A model generated the notes under the pieces. The model did no database searches, was not told the DNA's origin, and saw only the letters and a list, made by a program, of their open reading frames with translations. A program made the translations under genes and the position numbers. From Glandiceps talaboti (taxonomy: Eukaryota; Hemichordata; Enteropneusta; Spengelidae): 64,000 nucleotides of DNA. The stretch covers positions 6,104,475-6,168,474 of the forward strand of contig NC_135554.1 in assembly GCF_964340395.1 (NCBI RefSeq), in the 5' to 3' direction. Positions 1-12,475 of this stretch are shown piece by piece (within the stretch, counting starts at the first letter, position 1; each line of letters begins with the position of its first letter).

Positions 1-2934
1 GGTGATGCGAAGCCCAGGGTTAGTCGAATCTCCACTAAAACTACATCGAGCTGTAAGCCATTAATACACGTACAACTACTGAAATTTAACTAGCAAATTA
101 CAGTCTACCATCTTTGAAACAAGTGAATATATCCATCGCCCTTTTGTAATAAAACTTGGCGAATCTCATAAGCTTAAGGTGAACAGATTACACTAACCTA
201 GATCGTGTGGTGGTGTCTGTGGATGGTAGGCTGGTAGCCTGAATGAGAATGAATGGGTACTCTTAGGTAGGTTTTATTTGAGTAGACGTGGTAACAAGGA
301 CAAAAATAGTTGACAAAACAACTACTTGAGTGGTAGACCTGATTATTTTTTTTTTCATAATTATTGTCTAGTATTAAATTGATTTTACTGGCACGAAAGA
401 AGATATTCAGTTGAGGTTTACTATACGAAAAGTCAAATTTACCCACCTTTACCCAACCTTTACCATACCTACCTGTGACCCACCTAACTACCATCTCTGT
501 CAAGAGTAGTACGAGACAAAGTGACACGTTTGACTGTTCACAGCCCCCAGGGGAGAGGTCACCGGGGGTGAATTAAGTCAAAGGTGTCACTTCGTCTCAT
601 ACTCACCACATTTACACACCCTCTGCTAAAGATTTACCCCGGTGGAAAGACATGGTTAAATATGACTTTTCTTATATTGTTAACTAAAATGGTGGACTCT
701 AGTGAAAGTTACAGCGGGTTAAAAATACACCAAACTCAAATTTTACAGAAGAGGATATGAACAATAAGTTCCAAAGCTACGTTTTATTTATTGATGTAGT
801 AACTAATGGATATGCAATATCATGTCTAGTAGCGCAGAATTTTTCTTTCGACAAGGCGTGAAGGAACAGCAATCTAAAGTTTTGCCTTTATTGAAGGCAT
901 TCAGTTTACATCTGATATAAACATATTTTTGATCAACAGCATAGCATCAATTGAATCGTTACTATACAAAGTTATGTATTCGAGTGAATAGACCCAATTA
1001 TTTTTATTCAAAACTACTGTCTAGTCTCTCACTCACGCCATTATGTCGTATGCATTGTCTACGTTTCTTTCAAATCCTCAACATAAACAACATGGAATGT
1101 ACCCTTCTACATCTTTTGGTAATTCTCATACACAAATAACCTTTATTGCTGGGAATAAGTAGTCACATGCCAACTTGATGACTAAGTCTATCTCATTTTG
1201 ACACCATTGCTACAGAACATAGAGGGAGAACTGAATACAGAACAAATAACAAAAACGTTCTAAAGTAGCTGCCATACTGACTTTTTCCATTGCTCTAGAA
1301 AGTATATCAATTGGTCACAAGTGGGGGTGAAACATTCTGAAGGTTTCTGAAGGTGTTTTACTGAGTGATGTTTCTTTTCTATCTAATATTTGCAGGATGT
1401 CCAATTTATGTAACTTGTATGCTAATATTGAGAGGTAAATTTCAAATTTTGTGTAGACCTAAACTTGGACTCTATATCCTGTGTAGAATGTACCTGTCCA
1501 GGATTCAATACTACATGTGTAGATACGTATTAAAACCAGATGCCAGATCTGAAAAGGAATATTTTTAATGTGTGTATGTACACTTGATAACAAGCGACTC
1601 TGACGTTTAGATTTCAAAATCAGTTCAAGAGATTTCGAAAAGGACCGTACACAAGCGGAGTTGCTAAACTACAAACTCCACGATCACATCTGTTGTAAGT
1701 ATTCATTGCAGATTTGAATGTCGTGTACTAGTATATGTTTTGTTGTATTGTCATGTGTGTTGGCGATTTTTCGCCCAAAACTCAACATATAATCTATACA
1801 CTGTAAGTTTATTTTTAGGACCAGCCAGACCATTACGTTGCATTATATAAGCTTACACTCAAATGTTATGTTACAACATGACAAACGTTCACAGGCACAG
1901 ACAAACCGATAAAAGAGTCGCGTGAACCACAGACAAGTACAGGTATGTGCATGAACCTACAACAGAGGAGCGCACCCGGTGTTGTCTTTTGTACCAATAC
2001 TTGTCAGTTTGATGGTGTTACGGATGACAGAATACAACTTTTTGATATTCGCTAAGTTTTGATGTTTTTGCGAGGTCACCGTGAACTCTCAGCTGTCATG
2101 AATTAATACTTAGAACAAATGTTTGCATTTCGCGAATATTCTTCTTCTAAGATGACAACATTAAGTTATTAAAAGATCGTTGATGTCACATAATGACTAA
2201 TTACAGACAGTTGGAAGAACAATGACGTGATCACATTGTATATCGGTATATGATAACCTTCCTTACGGAAAGTAAAAATATCATATTTGTAGGTGTTCCT
2301 ATGTTATCTATGTGAATAAATTTACATATCAATGCTTTGTTGATCCGGGTTTCCGCCGTAAACACAATGTCTATTCAATCCCATTAAACTAAGCATTGAA
2401 TTGTTCTAGATTTCCTATTCATGATACAAACAATATAATGTATTTGTTTGTGGATTGCATTGTTCATACGTGTATTACCATCAGGCAAAATAAAAAAAAA
2501 TACTTGTTTCCAAAAATAATACTTCAGAAAATAGGGTAGGTAGGTAGGTCTGAATTTCATTTTATTTTACTTTAATTTATTTTAAATTATTTCGACACCA
2601 ATATAAGATAGTCTTCGGTCACAATACTTTCGCGAGAGTTTGATGAGGTGTAAAAGAAGTAAATGAAGTCAATTATAAGTTAAGTAGACGAACACGTTAT
2701 GCAGACTGTACTGTAACGGACATAATCTAAAAAGACCTGGTTTCTCCCCGATTTCTTTAAGTGACAACAGATGAGGCTAAGGCATGAAGGTGCACATTGA
2801 AATAGAAATAATTGTTGTCATTTTACCCTTTTGCATGCAAACGAAAATGTTTAGGGTCGGGGGCATAAACTAGGGTTGGTCGAGTTATCGGAAACACAAT
2901 ATTGTTTTTATTTGGCCTAATCGAAAAGGAAGCC

Positions 2935-2942
2935 TATATTTA
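2935..2942 (+). promoter_or_regulatory. Possible TATA box of peptide gene, copy 1
   Basis: TATATTTA lies about 30 bp before TTTGCATTCTATTCC, a plausible start-site region. A short untranslated first exon could follow, ending at 3018 in front of GTACGT, a fair donor. It would join the acceptor CTCTCATTCAG at 4021. The same element is at 13244, 23359 and 33469 in the other units. This is inferred from spacing; no transcript evidence is available. Confidence 0.35.
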
Positions 2943-4035
2943 GCGAGGCACAATACATAAAGTTTGCATTCTATTCCCTGACTTTTAAACTTCGTGGTGA
3001 AGTCTGTGCTACTGACTGGTACGTATCATTTATTGGTGTTATCTATCGTTATCAGCTTATCGCAATATAATCATTTATGATGTTTTCTTTTGTTTACCTG
3101 GTATCATGATTTTACCTCGTAATGTAATAAATTTTGGGGCGAGAACTGTTCACTTAATTGTTTTTGGTTCCTGGCATATTTTTCCTATAGGTAACAATGT
3201 CGCCAAAACGTGAAAAAAAAACTGTATTTAAAGCCGTTCTCAGCAGTGCCTTCATAGTTGTTGGGTTTGAACAGCCTTGCAGGAACGTATGGACTATATT
3301 GATTCGTATGCCTTGATGTTTTAACGTCACTTTTAAAACATTCACATATCTCGGAATGTTTGTTTTTGTGAACTAAGGAAATTTTCAGTAGGCAAATGTT
3401 AGGGTGTCACAGCAACCATCTGGTTTACACGGATGGCATAGTACTGATTTGTCCGTCAGTTATGTTCAAGATTCGTAAACAGTTCGGAGAGCAGTGTGAC
3501 ATCACAAAACTGAATGTATCTGTCCCTTTGACCCAGGTAATTATTTGGTTGTGAAGTGGGTGGAATTGCAATTAATAATTTGTCAAATGCGGACGATATG
3601 TATCACATCTCTTCAGCTATCAAAGGTCTCAGTAAACATCTCTGTGAACATTATATGTTGATAATCTTGATAATCAAAGTTAGATATCCTTTTTAACCGT
3701 TACGCTACAATATCAACCTTTGTACACTTTAAGTCGTCCACAACTTGAAAACTTTTGTTATTCCCGATCAACCTTTGTGGAAATTTTCTCGAATTCGTAT
3801 CTAATTTTAATTACTTGAGACATGTTTTAAGTGATGACTTGATAGACAATCAAGATATCAACTATATCTACATCTGCAGATTTCATGTTTACAGATAACA
3901 CAAAGTATAAAATGTACTTTCAGCATCGATGCGTGTATCATATCTTCTTTCCGTATTAAACATTTTGTGTTCGAATATAATCCAATATAACATGAAGGAC
4001 AATTTTCTCACTCTCATTCAGATACAAAGATAACA

Positions 4036-4607
4036 ATGAAGACAGCTTTGGTTTTGTTGCTGAGTTTGGCACTGGTGCTGTCACTTTTTGTTAGAGATAG
4101 CGAAGAGTCGAGTCGACGTCGACGAAGACGCGCAGGTATGGGATTAAAAGAAACTCAGGAGGAGATTGAAGTAGAAGAGGAAGTCTTGCAAGATATGATG
4201 TAAGTTTGGGATTGTGATAACGTCTGGATATATACATGTATGGCTAATTAAAAGATGACCACAACAATTACATGTATTTATTACTTTTGTAAATCAAACA
4301 TTTTCTACTAAAGATTCTTCTTTGCCTGTCTTTGTGCTAATCGATGGTGTTCACTCTATAAACTCAAATGCTTTTGGGGTGTAAAATACTAGAAACACAC
4401 AATTAACTGTGTGAGTTGGAGTTGTGCTTTGACAAAGATGGCTTAGACTTGCTGGAGCCAAAGTCGTCAATTGTGGGGTAAAATCGAAGAGTAGTAAAAA
4501 AAACTTACCAAGAGATAATATGGTATAGCTAATAATAATTTTGCACAATCGAGTTTGCAATACATGAACATTTTCCTGTATACAAAATAAATACTAATTA
4601 TTGTTGC

Positions 4608-4654
<47 letters not shown>

Positions 4655-5566
4655 GATAAAACAAGAAATGTCATAAAGTAAGATAAGTAACGTCTGTGTA
4701 ATTAACAGTAAGTAATACAATTAAAATGTAATCGGTGAACGTGCAACCAGCACGAATTCAAACGACAAAGCTCATTTATTATTAAAGTATGCAGTTGAAA
4801 TTGGTATTATATGTCAAAATGACATAGAATGTGTAGAAACAATGTGAGGAACTGTGGAATGGGAAATACATATTGAAATCATATGGATATACTCAGTTCT
4901 TGGTGAGCTTGACTGACCTGGAACAAAATAACATGAAAATTCAATTTGTTGAGACTGATCTACCGTAAAAGACTTAATTTCAATTTCGATGAATCATGAT
5001 GGGCAAATTGTGTCTTTAACGAGCTCAATTCCATTAGTGAAGAGTCTTCATAAACATGACAAAATTGTCCGGAATTGACCAAACTCTCTGAACATTTATA
5101 TTGATCAAATATAAAAACAAAATTTTTCAGATTAAATATGAATATAATAGGTCCAAGAGATGAAAACAGGTTAAAGGGTTCCTGGTCAATCTATTTCGAT
5201 ACAACCAAACAAATACATGGAATGTTTAAGATACAGTTACAACGTTGCTGTACATCGCATCCTGTAACATTCCGGCAGTATAATGATTATACATGCACAG
5301 CAGGAAAAAGTGAGTAGGAGAGGGAACGGAGTATAGATTCAACCATCCCAACCACTGTTTTCTTTGTTTGAATTCAAACTTTAGTGAGGCAGACAATAAG
5401 CAATTGTTCATTAAACCTATTAATCTGTCAATGATGTTTAAAACTTCATACTCATTCAAATTTGCTTTTTCGCTTATCACACAGAGAGGTCATGAAGGAA
5501 GAATTGCTGGCGAGCAAAGCAGAACGTGTCCTGGAAGAGGTGGAAGACACCGAGGTCCAGAAATAA
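4036..5566 (+). CDS. Secreted acidic peptide with oligo-arginine motif, copy 1
   Basis: Unrecognised small gene. Exon A is 4022-4199, after acceptor CTCTCATTCAG, with ATG at 4036. It encodes MKT, a hydrophobic core (ALVLLLSLALVLSLF), DSEESS, six arginines at residues 27-32 and a glutamate-rich stretch (residues 39-53). The donor is GTAAGT at 4200. Exon C is 5485/5487-5566 and encodes a charged helix (KEELLASKAERVLEE) before TAA. An optional exon B lies at 5131-5309. Skipping B gives 81 residues; including it gives 140 residues with a CC...C pattern (C94, C95, C110). Signal-peptide secretion and cleavage at the arginines are inferred. The hydrophobic core has no clear AXA cleavage site. I do not recognise a family. 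It could be a neuropeptide-like or other secreted precursor. Confidence 0.6.
4603..4652 (+). repeat. (GTT)n microsatellite, unit 1
   Basis: GTT repeat in the intron between exons A and B of the peptide gene. Its length differs between units (about 14910-14957, 25024-25061, 35132-35193), making it a useful marker of unit identity. The poly-Thr reading frames over it are artefacts. Confidence 0.95.
5131..5309 (+). other. Cassette exon B of peptide gene, copy 1
   Basis: The 179-nt segment is bounded by AATTTTTCAG and GTGAGT and is open in the frame entering from exon A. It encodes a stretch containing GSWSIYF, then LQRCCTSHPVTF and DYTCTAGK. Its length is not a multiple of three, so including it needs the second of two AG acceptors 2 nt apart before exon C (exon start 5487 instead of 5485). 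Copies are at 15434-15612, 25538-25716 and 35671-35849. Copy 1 has Asp at residue 78 where the others have Ala; copy 4 has His at residue 106 for Asn. Confidence 0.5.
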
Positions 5567-5695
5567 GACTTGGGCTATTAAATTGAATACATAACCACTA
5601 ATATTATTCTGTCAATTATATTATTATTCTAGCTATACTGTTAGGAATATAATCGTTTGTAAAAGGTGATGGTGTATAAAAACATCTATAATTTT

Positions 5696-5701
5696 AATAA
5701 A
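5696..5701 (+). terminator. Poly(A) signal of peptide gene, copy 1
   Basis: AATAAA lies 130 nt after the stop codon at 5564-5566. It is conserved at 15999, 26103 and 36237 in the other units. Confidence 0.5.
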
Positions 5702-7229
5702 TTGCTTTCAAAATCTAATATTTACTCTGCTTGCATTGACTCAATTTTCAAAGTGGACGTATGTAAGTGATGCAAACTGGCCAGAAGCAATTCTTTCTTT
5801 TTTCTTTCCCTTTAAAATTCCTTCTACAGTGAGACCTATGCTAGAACGTTGTATACAAGCTTCACATTACATGTTATGGTTAGCTGTAAGATCCCATCTC
5901 CTGCGGGCAACCATGCGTGAGAATTCGCCGACATAAATTCATACGATCTCTTCACTATTTAAAAATTGAAAATCTTGTTTTAACTTCGTTCGATACGCTC
6001 ATGTTATGTGTTTCTGTTTACTGAAAGCATGCACGAGATCGGGAAGATCTTCCCATATGTTTATGCCGGTTGGTGTGAGAAAGGGTATACTTTTCATAAG
6101 GTGGTCGTATGAGAAAGGGTCGGGTGAATCAAAACTGGCGTTAATTAACAGAGACTATGCAATCAACACTGGAAGCGTTTCAACCTCGTGTATCTACTTT
6201 CAAAACTTCTGTAAATTCATCGCTCATGCCGCACTAGATCTAGGGCTAGCTTCCCCTGGGAGCCCTGGCTTTTAGTGACTTAGACTAATTAAAATGCAAC
6301 TTGGTATCAGAAAGGGTATACTTTTTGCATAAAATTGGTATCACAACACATTGTGTTTCAATGTTTGTGAGGAGCCTCCCCGTAATGTTACCCATGGAGT
6401 TACACCCCTCCCCCCCCCCCCGCTCTCTTTATTTACGACTCTTTGAAATTCCCCTCAGATGTTCACCCCTGACAGATCTGAAATTTGGTACGGTATGAAC
6501 CGAACAGTATCAGTACGGTGGCGAGATCTGAAGAGTTTACTAGAAATCAAGTAAGACGGCGTACAATATAGCAATTCCATGCTAGAAATGTATAATAGTT
6601 TTGGGACGAGTGATCACTACCAAGGTGATGACTAGTACCCTCATAATTTTAGGAATTAGAAATCACACACATGTGGAATATAAGCTTATGGGAACGGGCA
6701 GAATTTACGTGGGGGGGGGGAAAGGAAAATGGGGACACAGAAAAAAATGATTGCTGATACATTGGGAGGGGAAAATATGGAATTGTGGAGGAGGGGTGCA
6801 TATTGTGTGAGTCAAAATTAAATGAATTGTTGGTATAGTGGATAGCACAAAGATTTGAGTGTTGGGAGTGGGCAAGTCATTCACAATATTGGGTGGGTGT
6901 GAGCTGGCGGACAAGTTGCAGCCCAGTGGAAGGGAGGTCAGAATTGATAGGGTACATAATAACAGCTAAACACCCTCCCACAATTTTGTGGAGGGGCGGT
7001 TCTATAAAAAAAAACAATTTTTGGTCTGAAACAACATATATAATTAATGAAAACTACAACTTTGCACCTGACACTATCACGATTTGAAGTTTGAATGAGA
7101 AATGTTACATAATTGTGTGTGCGTGAATCTTCATCCTGTACACATCCTGCCCAACAACCAAAAGTGACATTCCTTTGAAATCCTGTTTGTTGTATTACAT
7201 TAAGAACCTTGCGGGATTAGACTAAAAAG

Positions 7230-7910
7230 AGTAAACACCAGATTTAAACTGTATGCCTTCCGTAAGGATTTATGTAAGAAATTTAGCTCTATATCTGTTG
7301 CAGCATTGTTAACCATTGATTGTAATACCGAAAATGTGATTGTCGGTCAGAAGTGAAAGGAATTTCGCTTCTTTTTCCAATAAACATTTTCAAAGGTGTA
7401 AAACTTTTTCAGCTTTCGGAATCCTGGAATGCATTGACAACAGATACTCTCCGTAATGCATGGCACAAACTCAAGTTGAACATCCCTTATGAAGCAGTTA
7501 CAGAACCGATCGTAACAACTAGTGGTGAAACAGTATCAGATGACGTCGACAACGAAAACATGCTGGTGTGCTTGACCAGACCGCTCCCACTGACAGACTG
7601 GAAATTTCGGACTGACTTATACTACGAATGAAGCAGAACCCAGATACCGAACTTTTGATGATGAAGAGATATTACACAATGCTAAGATTGACACTGAAAT
7701 TGATAGTGAAACTGAAGATAAATAAAACGATGTCCCGTGTGAACTGGTATCATCGCACGGCGAGGCAGCAGCTATGTTTTCTCGGTGTTTGTTATGGCTA
7801 GAGTAGCAGCCTGATTGTGAACCTACCCAGTTGTTTGCTCCGTGGTTTACACAGAAAAGCAGCAGACAGCCGTGCGATGGCACAGAAACCCCAAGGCCTT
7901 ACTTCGTTTT
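7230..7910 (+). pseudogene. Pogo/Tigger (JRK-like) transposase C-terminal remnant, unit 1
   Basis: Broken coding remnant. The stretch at 7353-7631 includes SESWNALTTDTLRNAWHKL, which resembles the conserved 'aW..v...TlrnaWrKL' segment after the DDE domain of Tigger/JRK-type transposases. After frameshifts, 7735-7900 reads VPCELVSSHGEAAAMFSRCLLWLE, a stop, then QPDCEP, matching the C-terminal 'a..c..WlE.qp' helix of the same family. The upstream part (RFKLYAFRKDLCKKF) fits the segment before it. No DDE catalytic region is present. Identification is from motif memory. Confidence 0.55.
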
Positions 7911-7944
7911 TCTGAACTTTATTTTTTTTCTCATTGAAAATGGT

Positions 7945-8050
7945 AGATTTTTGGGTTTCGTGTGAAATTCATGTTAATTTTTGCCAACATATATCATTGT
8001 GTTCCCCATCATCTGAGCAATTAAAAAATATATGTTGGCAATTTTTATTT
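7945..8050 (+). repeat. Hairpin-bearing dispersed repeat, unit 1
   Basis: TTGCCAACATATAT and, about 35 bp on, ATATATGTTGGCAA are perfect inverted arms. A decayed relative lies at 9150-9262 in the same unit (TCGTGTGAAATGCATGTTAATTTT, split here only by family variation, then a broken hairpin). Both recur in units 2 and 3. It looks like a small palindromic element. Confidence 0.6.
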
Positions 8051-8386
8051 CAATATTAAGGGTAACTTTTGCAGCAATTTCATAAATGATGTAAAATCAT
8101 GGTTTTTCTGTATATTGATGGCAAATTGAAATATGTGAACTGTACGATTGCTTTATATCTGTATAAATGTACTTATGGGCATCCTGTAGACGATAAACTT
8201 GTAGACTGTTGTATAATTTTCATTTTAATCACAATATTATAAATTCTGGCTTATTCATTTGCATATCATTTGCATATTATGTATGATGCTTCAGGTTTAT
8301 TTGATTACCTGTATTGTTTGATGTTACTGATTGCTATTCTTTCAAAAATGTACGCCAACCATGAATTATTTCAGTTACTATGAATA

Positions 8387-8640
8387 CTCTGGTTGGTTTA
8401 GGGAGCCTTCAGTATTTACAGGGGGCGGAGGAAATCACACATGGTTTGTTAAGAAAAACATGACCCTCCCCCCCCCATTCTCCATTCGTAAAAAGTGACC
8501 CTCCCCTTTGTCCCATTTTGTAAAACATGACCCTCCCCATGACAACTGCATATACTGAACGTTAATAAATATTCCCATTATATGTATACATACACATTAA
8601 ATCATTTTGACGCTGTATATTTGTACATATACTACCATTG
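8387..8640 (+). repeat. TGACCCTCCCC interspersed repeat, unit 1 (uninterrupted copy)
   Basis: Begins AGGGAGCCTTCAGTATTTAC, then has several GTAAAA-N-TGACCCTCCCC blocks, then ACTGCATATACTGAACGTTAAT and TTAAATCATTTTGACG. The same order occurs split apart at 41331-41503 and 47578-47645. Copies are in unit 2 (about 18690-18940) and unit 3 (about 28787-29037). Confidence 0.75.
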
Positions 8641-8746
8641 CAGGAGTTATATAAAAACGCCTGTGATCAGAACGAAAAAAAGTCTACATCTTATCACTAT
8701 TGTAACAAATAGAGGGGATACCTCTACTGTTAAGGTAACCCTCCTT

Positions 8747-8861
<115 letters not shown>

Positions 8862-11800
8862 CTCTGTACACGGGATCGACTTGGACTTTTAGGGAATTAG
8901 CTCAGACTACACACAATGTTCATGGTTAACCTGGATCATTTAGAAGGGGACCAGTCAGGGAGCAGATCGAAGCTCCTGACCTCAGACCGTCAAAGACTGA
9001 ATCCATAATTTTATTATAAACATAAAATATACAATACTCAAATGATTGGGTGATAAAATAATCAGCACCATAAATGACTAAAACGGAAGTATTGCCGTCG
9101 CCTTAATTCAATGCAAATGATATTGACAAATATGAAAACTATAGTGCAGGGGCATATGGGTTTTCGTGTGAAATGCATGTTAATTTTATGAAACATATAT
9201 GGCTACATTCATTATAGGACAACATACAAAAAATACATGTTGGCAATTTTTATCTTCAAAATTAGTCTTAGGGGGCTAAAAATAAAATGTGGCCCCAAGA
9301 CGCTATTCTTAACCATTGGTTAGGCAATGAAAACCCACGAATACATGTGTATATAGTCAATTTCCATTGATATGGCCTTAGCAACAGCCAACAATGCCAG
9401 TATATTTTGCAAAGATAACAACATTTTTGGTTAGTCAGGCCAAAAGAATATCAAAACATGTATGAAATATGCCTATCAACAAGACCATGTCCATAGCAAC
9501 AGTCAGAACATTATGTATATTGTAAAGATAACAACAGTAATTGGTAGGTATATATAAGGGCAGTCTTAATTCTGTTTCTCATGACCCAAACGACCCTAAA
9601 TGTCTTCAATTAGATGAAAAAAAAAATCGACGCCCTATATGGCAGGGTTAGGAAAACCATGAGTGAATGAAAATTATTTTTTATCGCTGAAATTTGGGCA
9701 AATTCAATAAAACAAACAGTTCAAATGTTCCTTCTGACTTTACTTGCCATTTCTAAGTCATTCAGAATGTTAAAATATGATTATGAATCGAAGTAATTTA
9801 GTACATACATTAATGATAACAAAGTGTATGTGTCATAAAGTTTGATAATACCGTATAGCTTGTAATTTTAATGAGTTATTTGCATAATTAGTGATTTTTA
9901 GTAATTACGCTAGATCTTAAGAATGCACTCATCCTCTGGTGTTATATGGATGTGTGAGCTGATTAAAAATATGCACTTCTGTTCTCAATAGATATAATAC
10001 TTAATCGATAAAATAGAGAAAATATCACTGTATACTAGTACATGTATAGATTTACATGTCATACCTCTCAGTATCGAAACAATAAACGGTTCATGCATAT
10101 ATTCGGAACAGGTAGACGGTGGGGGTAGATGAAACGGTGATGCGAAGCCCAGGGTTAGTCGAATCTCCACTAAAACTACATCGAGCTGTAAGCCATTAAT
10201 ACACGTACAACTACTGAAATTTAACTAGCAAATTACAGTCTACCATCTTTGAAACAAGTGAATATATCCATCGCCCTTTTGTAATAAAACTTGGCGAATC
10301 TCATAAGCTTAAGGTGAACAGATTACACTAACCTAGATCGTGTGGTGGTGTCTGTGGATGGTAGGCTGGTAGCCTGAATGAGAATGAATGGGTACTCTTA
10401 GGTAGGTTTTATTTGAGTAGACGTGGTAACAAGGACAAAAATAGTTGACAAAACAACTACTTGAGTGGTAGACCTGATTATTTTTTTTTTCATAATTATT
10501 GTCTAGTATTAAATTGATTTTACTGGCACGAAAGAAGATATTCAGTTGAGGTTTACTATACGAAAAGTCAAATTTACCCACCTTTACCCAACCTTTACCA
10601 TACCTACCTGTGACCCACCTAACTACCATCTCTGTCAAGAGTAGTACGAGACAAAGTGACACGTTTGACTGTTCACAGCCCCCAGGGGAGAGGTCACCGG
10701 GGGTGAATTAAGTCAAAGGTGTCACTTCGTCTCATACTCACCACATTTACACACCCTCTGCTAAAGATTTACCCCGGTGGAAAGACATGGTTAAATATGA
10801 CTTTTCTTATATTGTTAACTAAAATGGTGGACTCTAGTGAAAGTTACAGCGGGTTAAAAATACACCAAACTCAAATTTTACAGAAGAGGATATGAACAAT
10901 AAGTTCCAAAGCTACGTTTTATTTATTGATGTAGTAACTAATGGATATGCAATATCATGTCTAGTAGCGCAGAATTTTTCTTTCGACAAGGCGTGAAGGA
11001 ACAGCAATCTAAAGTTTTGCCTTTATTGAAGGCATTCAGTTTACATCTGATATAAACATATTTTTGATCAACAGCATAGCATCAATTGAATCGTTACTAT
11101 ACAAAGTTATGTATTCGAGTGAATAGACCCAATTATTTTTATTCAAAACTACTGTCTAGTCTCTCACTCACGCCATTATGTCGTATGCATTGTCTACGTT
11201 TCTTTCAAATCCTCAACATAAACAACATGGAATGTACCCTTCTACATCTTTTGGTAATTCTCATACACAAATAACCTTTATTGCTGGGAATAAGTAGTCA
11301 CATGCCAACTTGATGACTAAGTCTATCTCATTTTGACACCATTGCTACAGAACATAGAGGGAGAACTGAATACAGAACAAATAACAAAAACGTTCTAAAG
11401 TAGCTGCCATACTGACTTTTTCCATTGCTCTAGAAAGTATATCAATTGGTCACAAGTGGGGGTGAAACATTCTGAAGGTTTCTGAAGGTGTTTTACTGAG
11501 TGATGTTTCTTTTCACTTAATATTTGCAGGATGTCCAATTTATGTAACTTGTATGCTAATATTGAGAGGTAAATTTCAAATTTTGTGTAGACCTAAACTT
11601 GGACTCTATATCCTGTGTAGAATGTACCTGTCCAGGATTCAATACTACATGTGTAGATACGTATTAAAACCAGATGCCAGATCTGAAAAGGAATATTTTT
11701 AATGTGTGTATGTACACTTGATAACAAGCGACTCTGACGTTTAGATTTCAAAATCAGTTCAAGAGATTTCGAAAAGGACCGTACACAAGCGGAGTTGCTA

Positions 11801-12125
11801 AACTACAAACTCCACGATCACATCTGTTGTAAGTATTCATTGCAGATTTGAATGTCGTGTACTAGTATATGTTTTGTTGTATTGTCATGTGTGTTGGCGA
11901 TTTTTCGCCCAAAACTCAACATATAATCTATACACTGTAAGTTTATTTTTAGGACCAGCCAGACCATTACGTTGCATTATATAAGCTTACACTCAAATGT
12001 TATGTTACAACATGACAAACGTTCACAGGCACAGACAAACCGATAAAAGAGTCGCGTGAACCACAGACAAGTACAGGTATGTGCATGAACCTACAACAGA
12101 GGAGCGCACCCGGTGTTGTCTTTTG

Positions 12126-12475
12126 TACCAATACTTGTCAGTTTGATGGTGTTACGGATGACAGAATACAACTTTTTGATATTCGCTAAGTTTTGATGTT
12201 TTTGCGAGGTCACCGTGAACTCTCAGCTGTCATGAATTAATACTTAGAACAAATGTTTGCATTTCGCGAATATTCTTCTTCTAAGATGACAACATTAAGT
12301 TACCAATACTTGTCAGTTTGATGGTGTTACGGATGACAGAATACAACTTTTTGATATTCGCTAAGTTTTGATGTTTTTGCGAGGTCACCGTGAACTCTCA
12401 GCTGTCATGAATTAATACTTAGAACAAATGTTTGCATTTCGCGAATATTCTTCTTCTAAGATGACAACATTAAGT
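12126..12475 (+). repeat. 175-bp local tandem duplication, only in unit 2
   Basis: Bases 12126-12300 and 12301-12475 are direct copies beginning TACCAATACTTGTCAG and ending ACATTAAGT. Units 1, 3 and 4 have a single copy. Confidence 0.95.

Noticed and set aside
198-527. 109-codon minus-strand frame repeated in all units
   Set aside because: Identical in four units only because the units are near-identical; no start context, splice signal or recognisable motif.
951-1568. Short plus-strand frames (62 and 67 codons)
   Set aside because: Chance-length frames; one is lost in units 2 and 3 by a small change, which argues against coding.
5226-5480. 84-codon minus-strand frame over exon B and its intron
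   Set aside because: Antisense shadow of the cassette exon; crosses its donor site.
8885-8990. tRNA-like or SINE-like segment (TTAGCTCAGACTAC)
   Set aside because: Has an A-box-like stretch, but no proper B box, acceptor pairing or CCA-side structure; the GGAGC/GCTCC hairpin is local.
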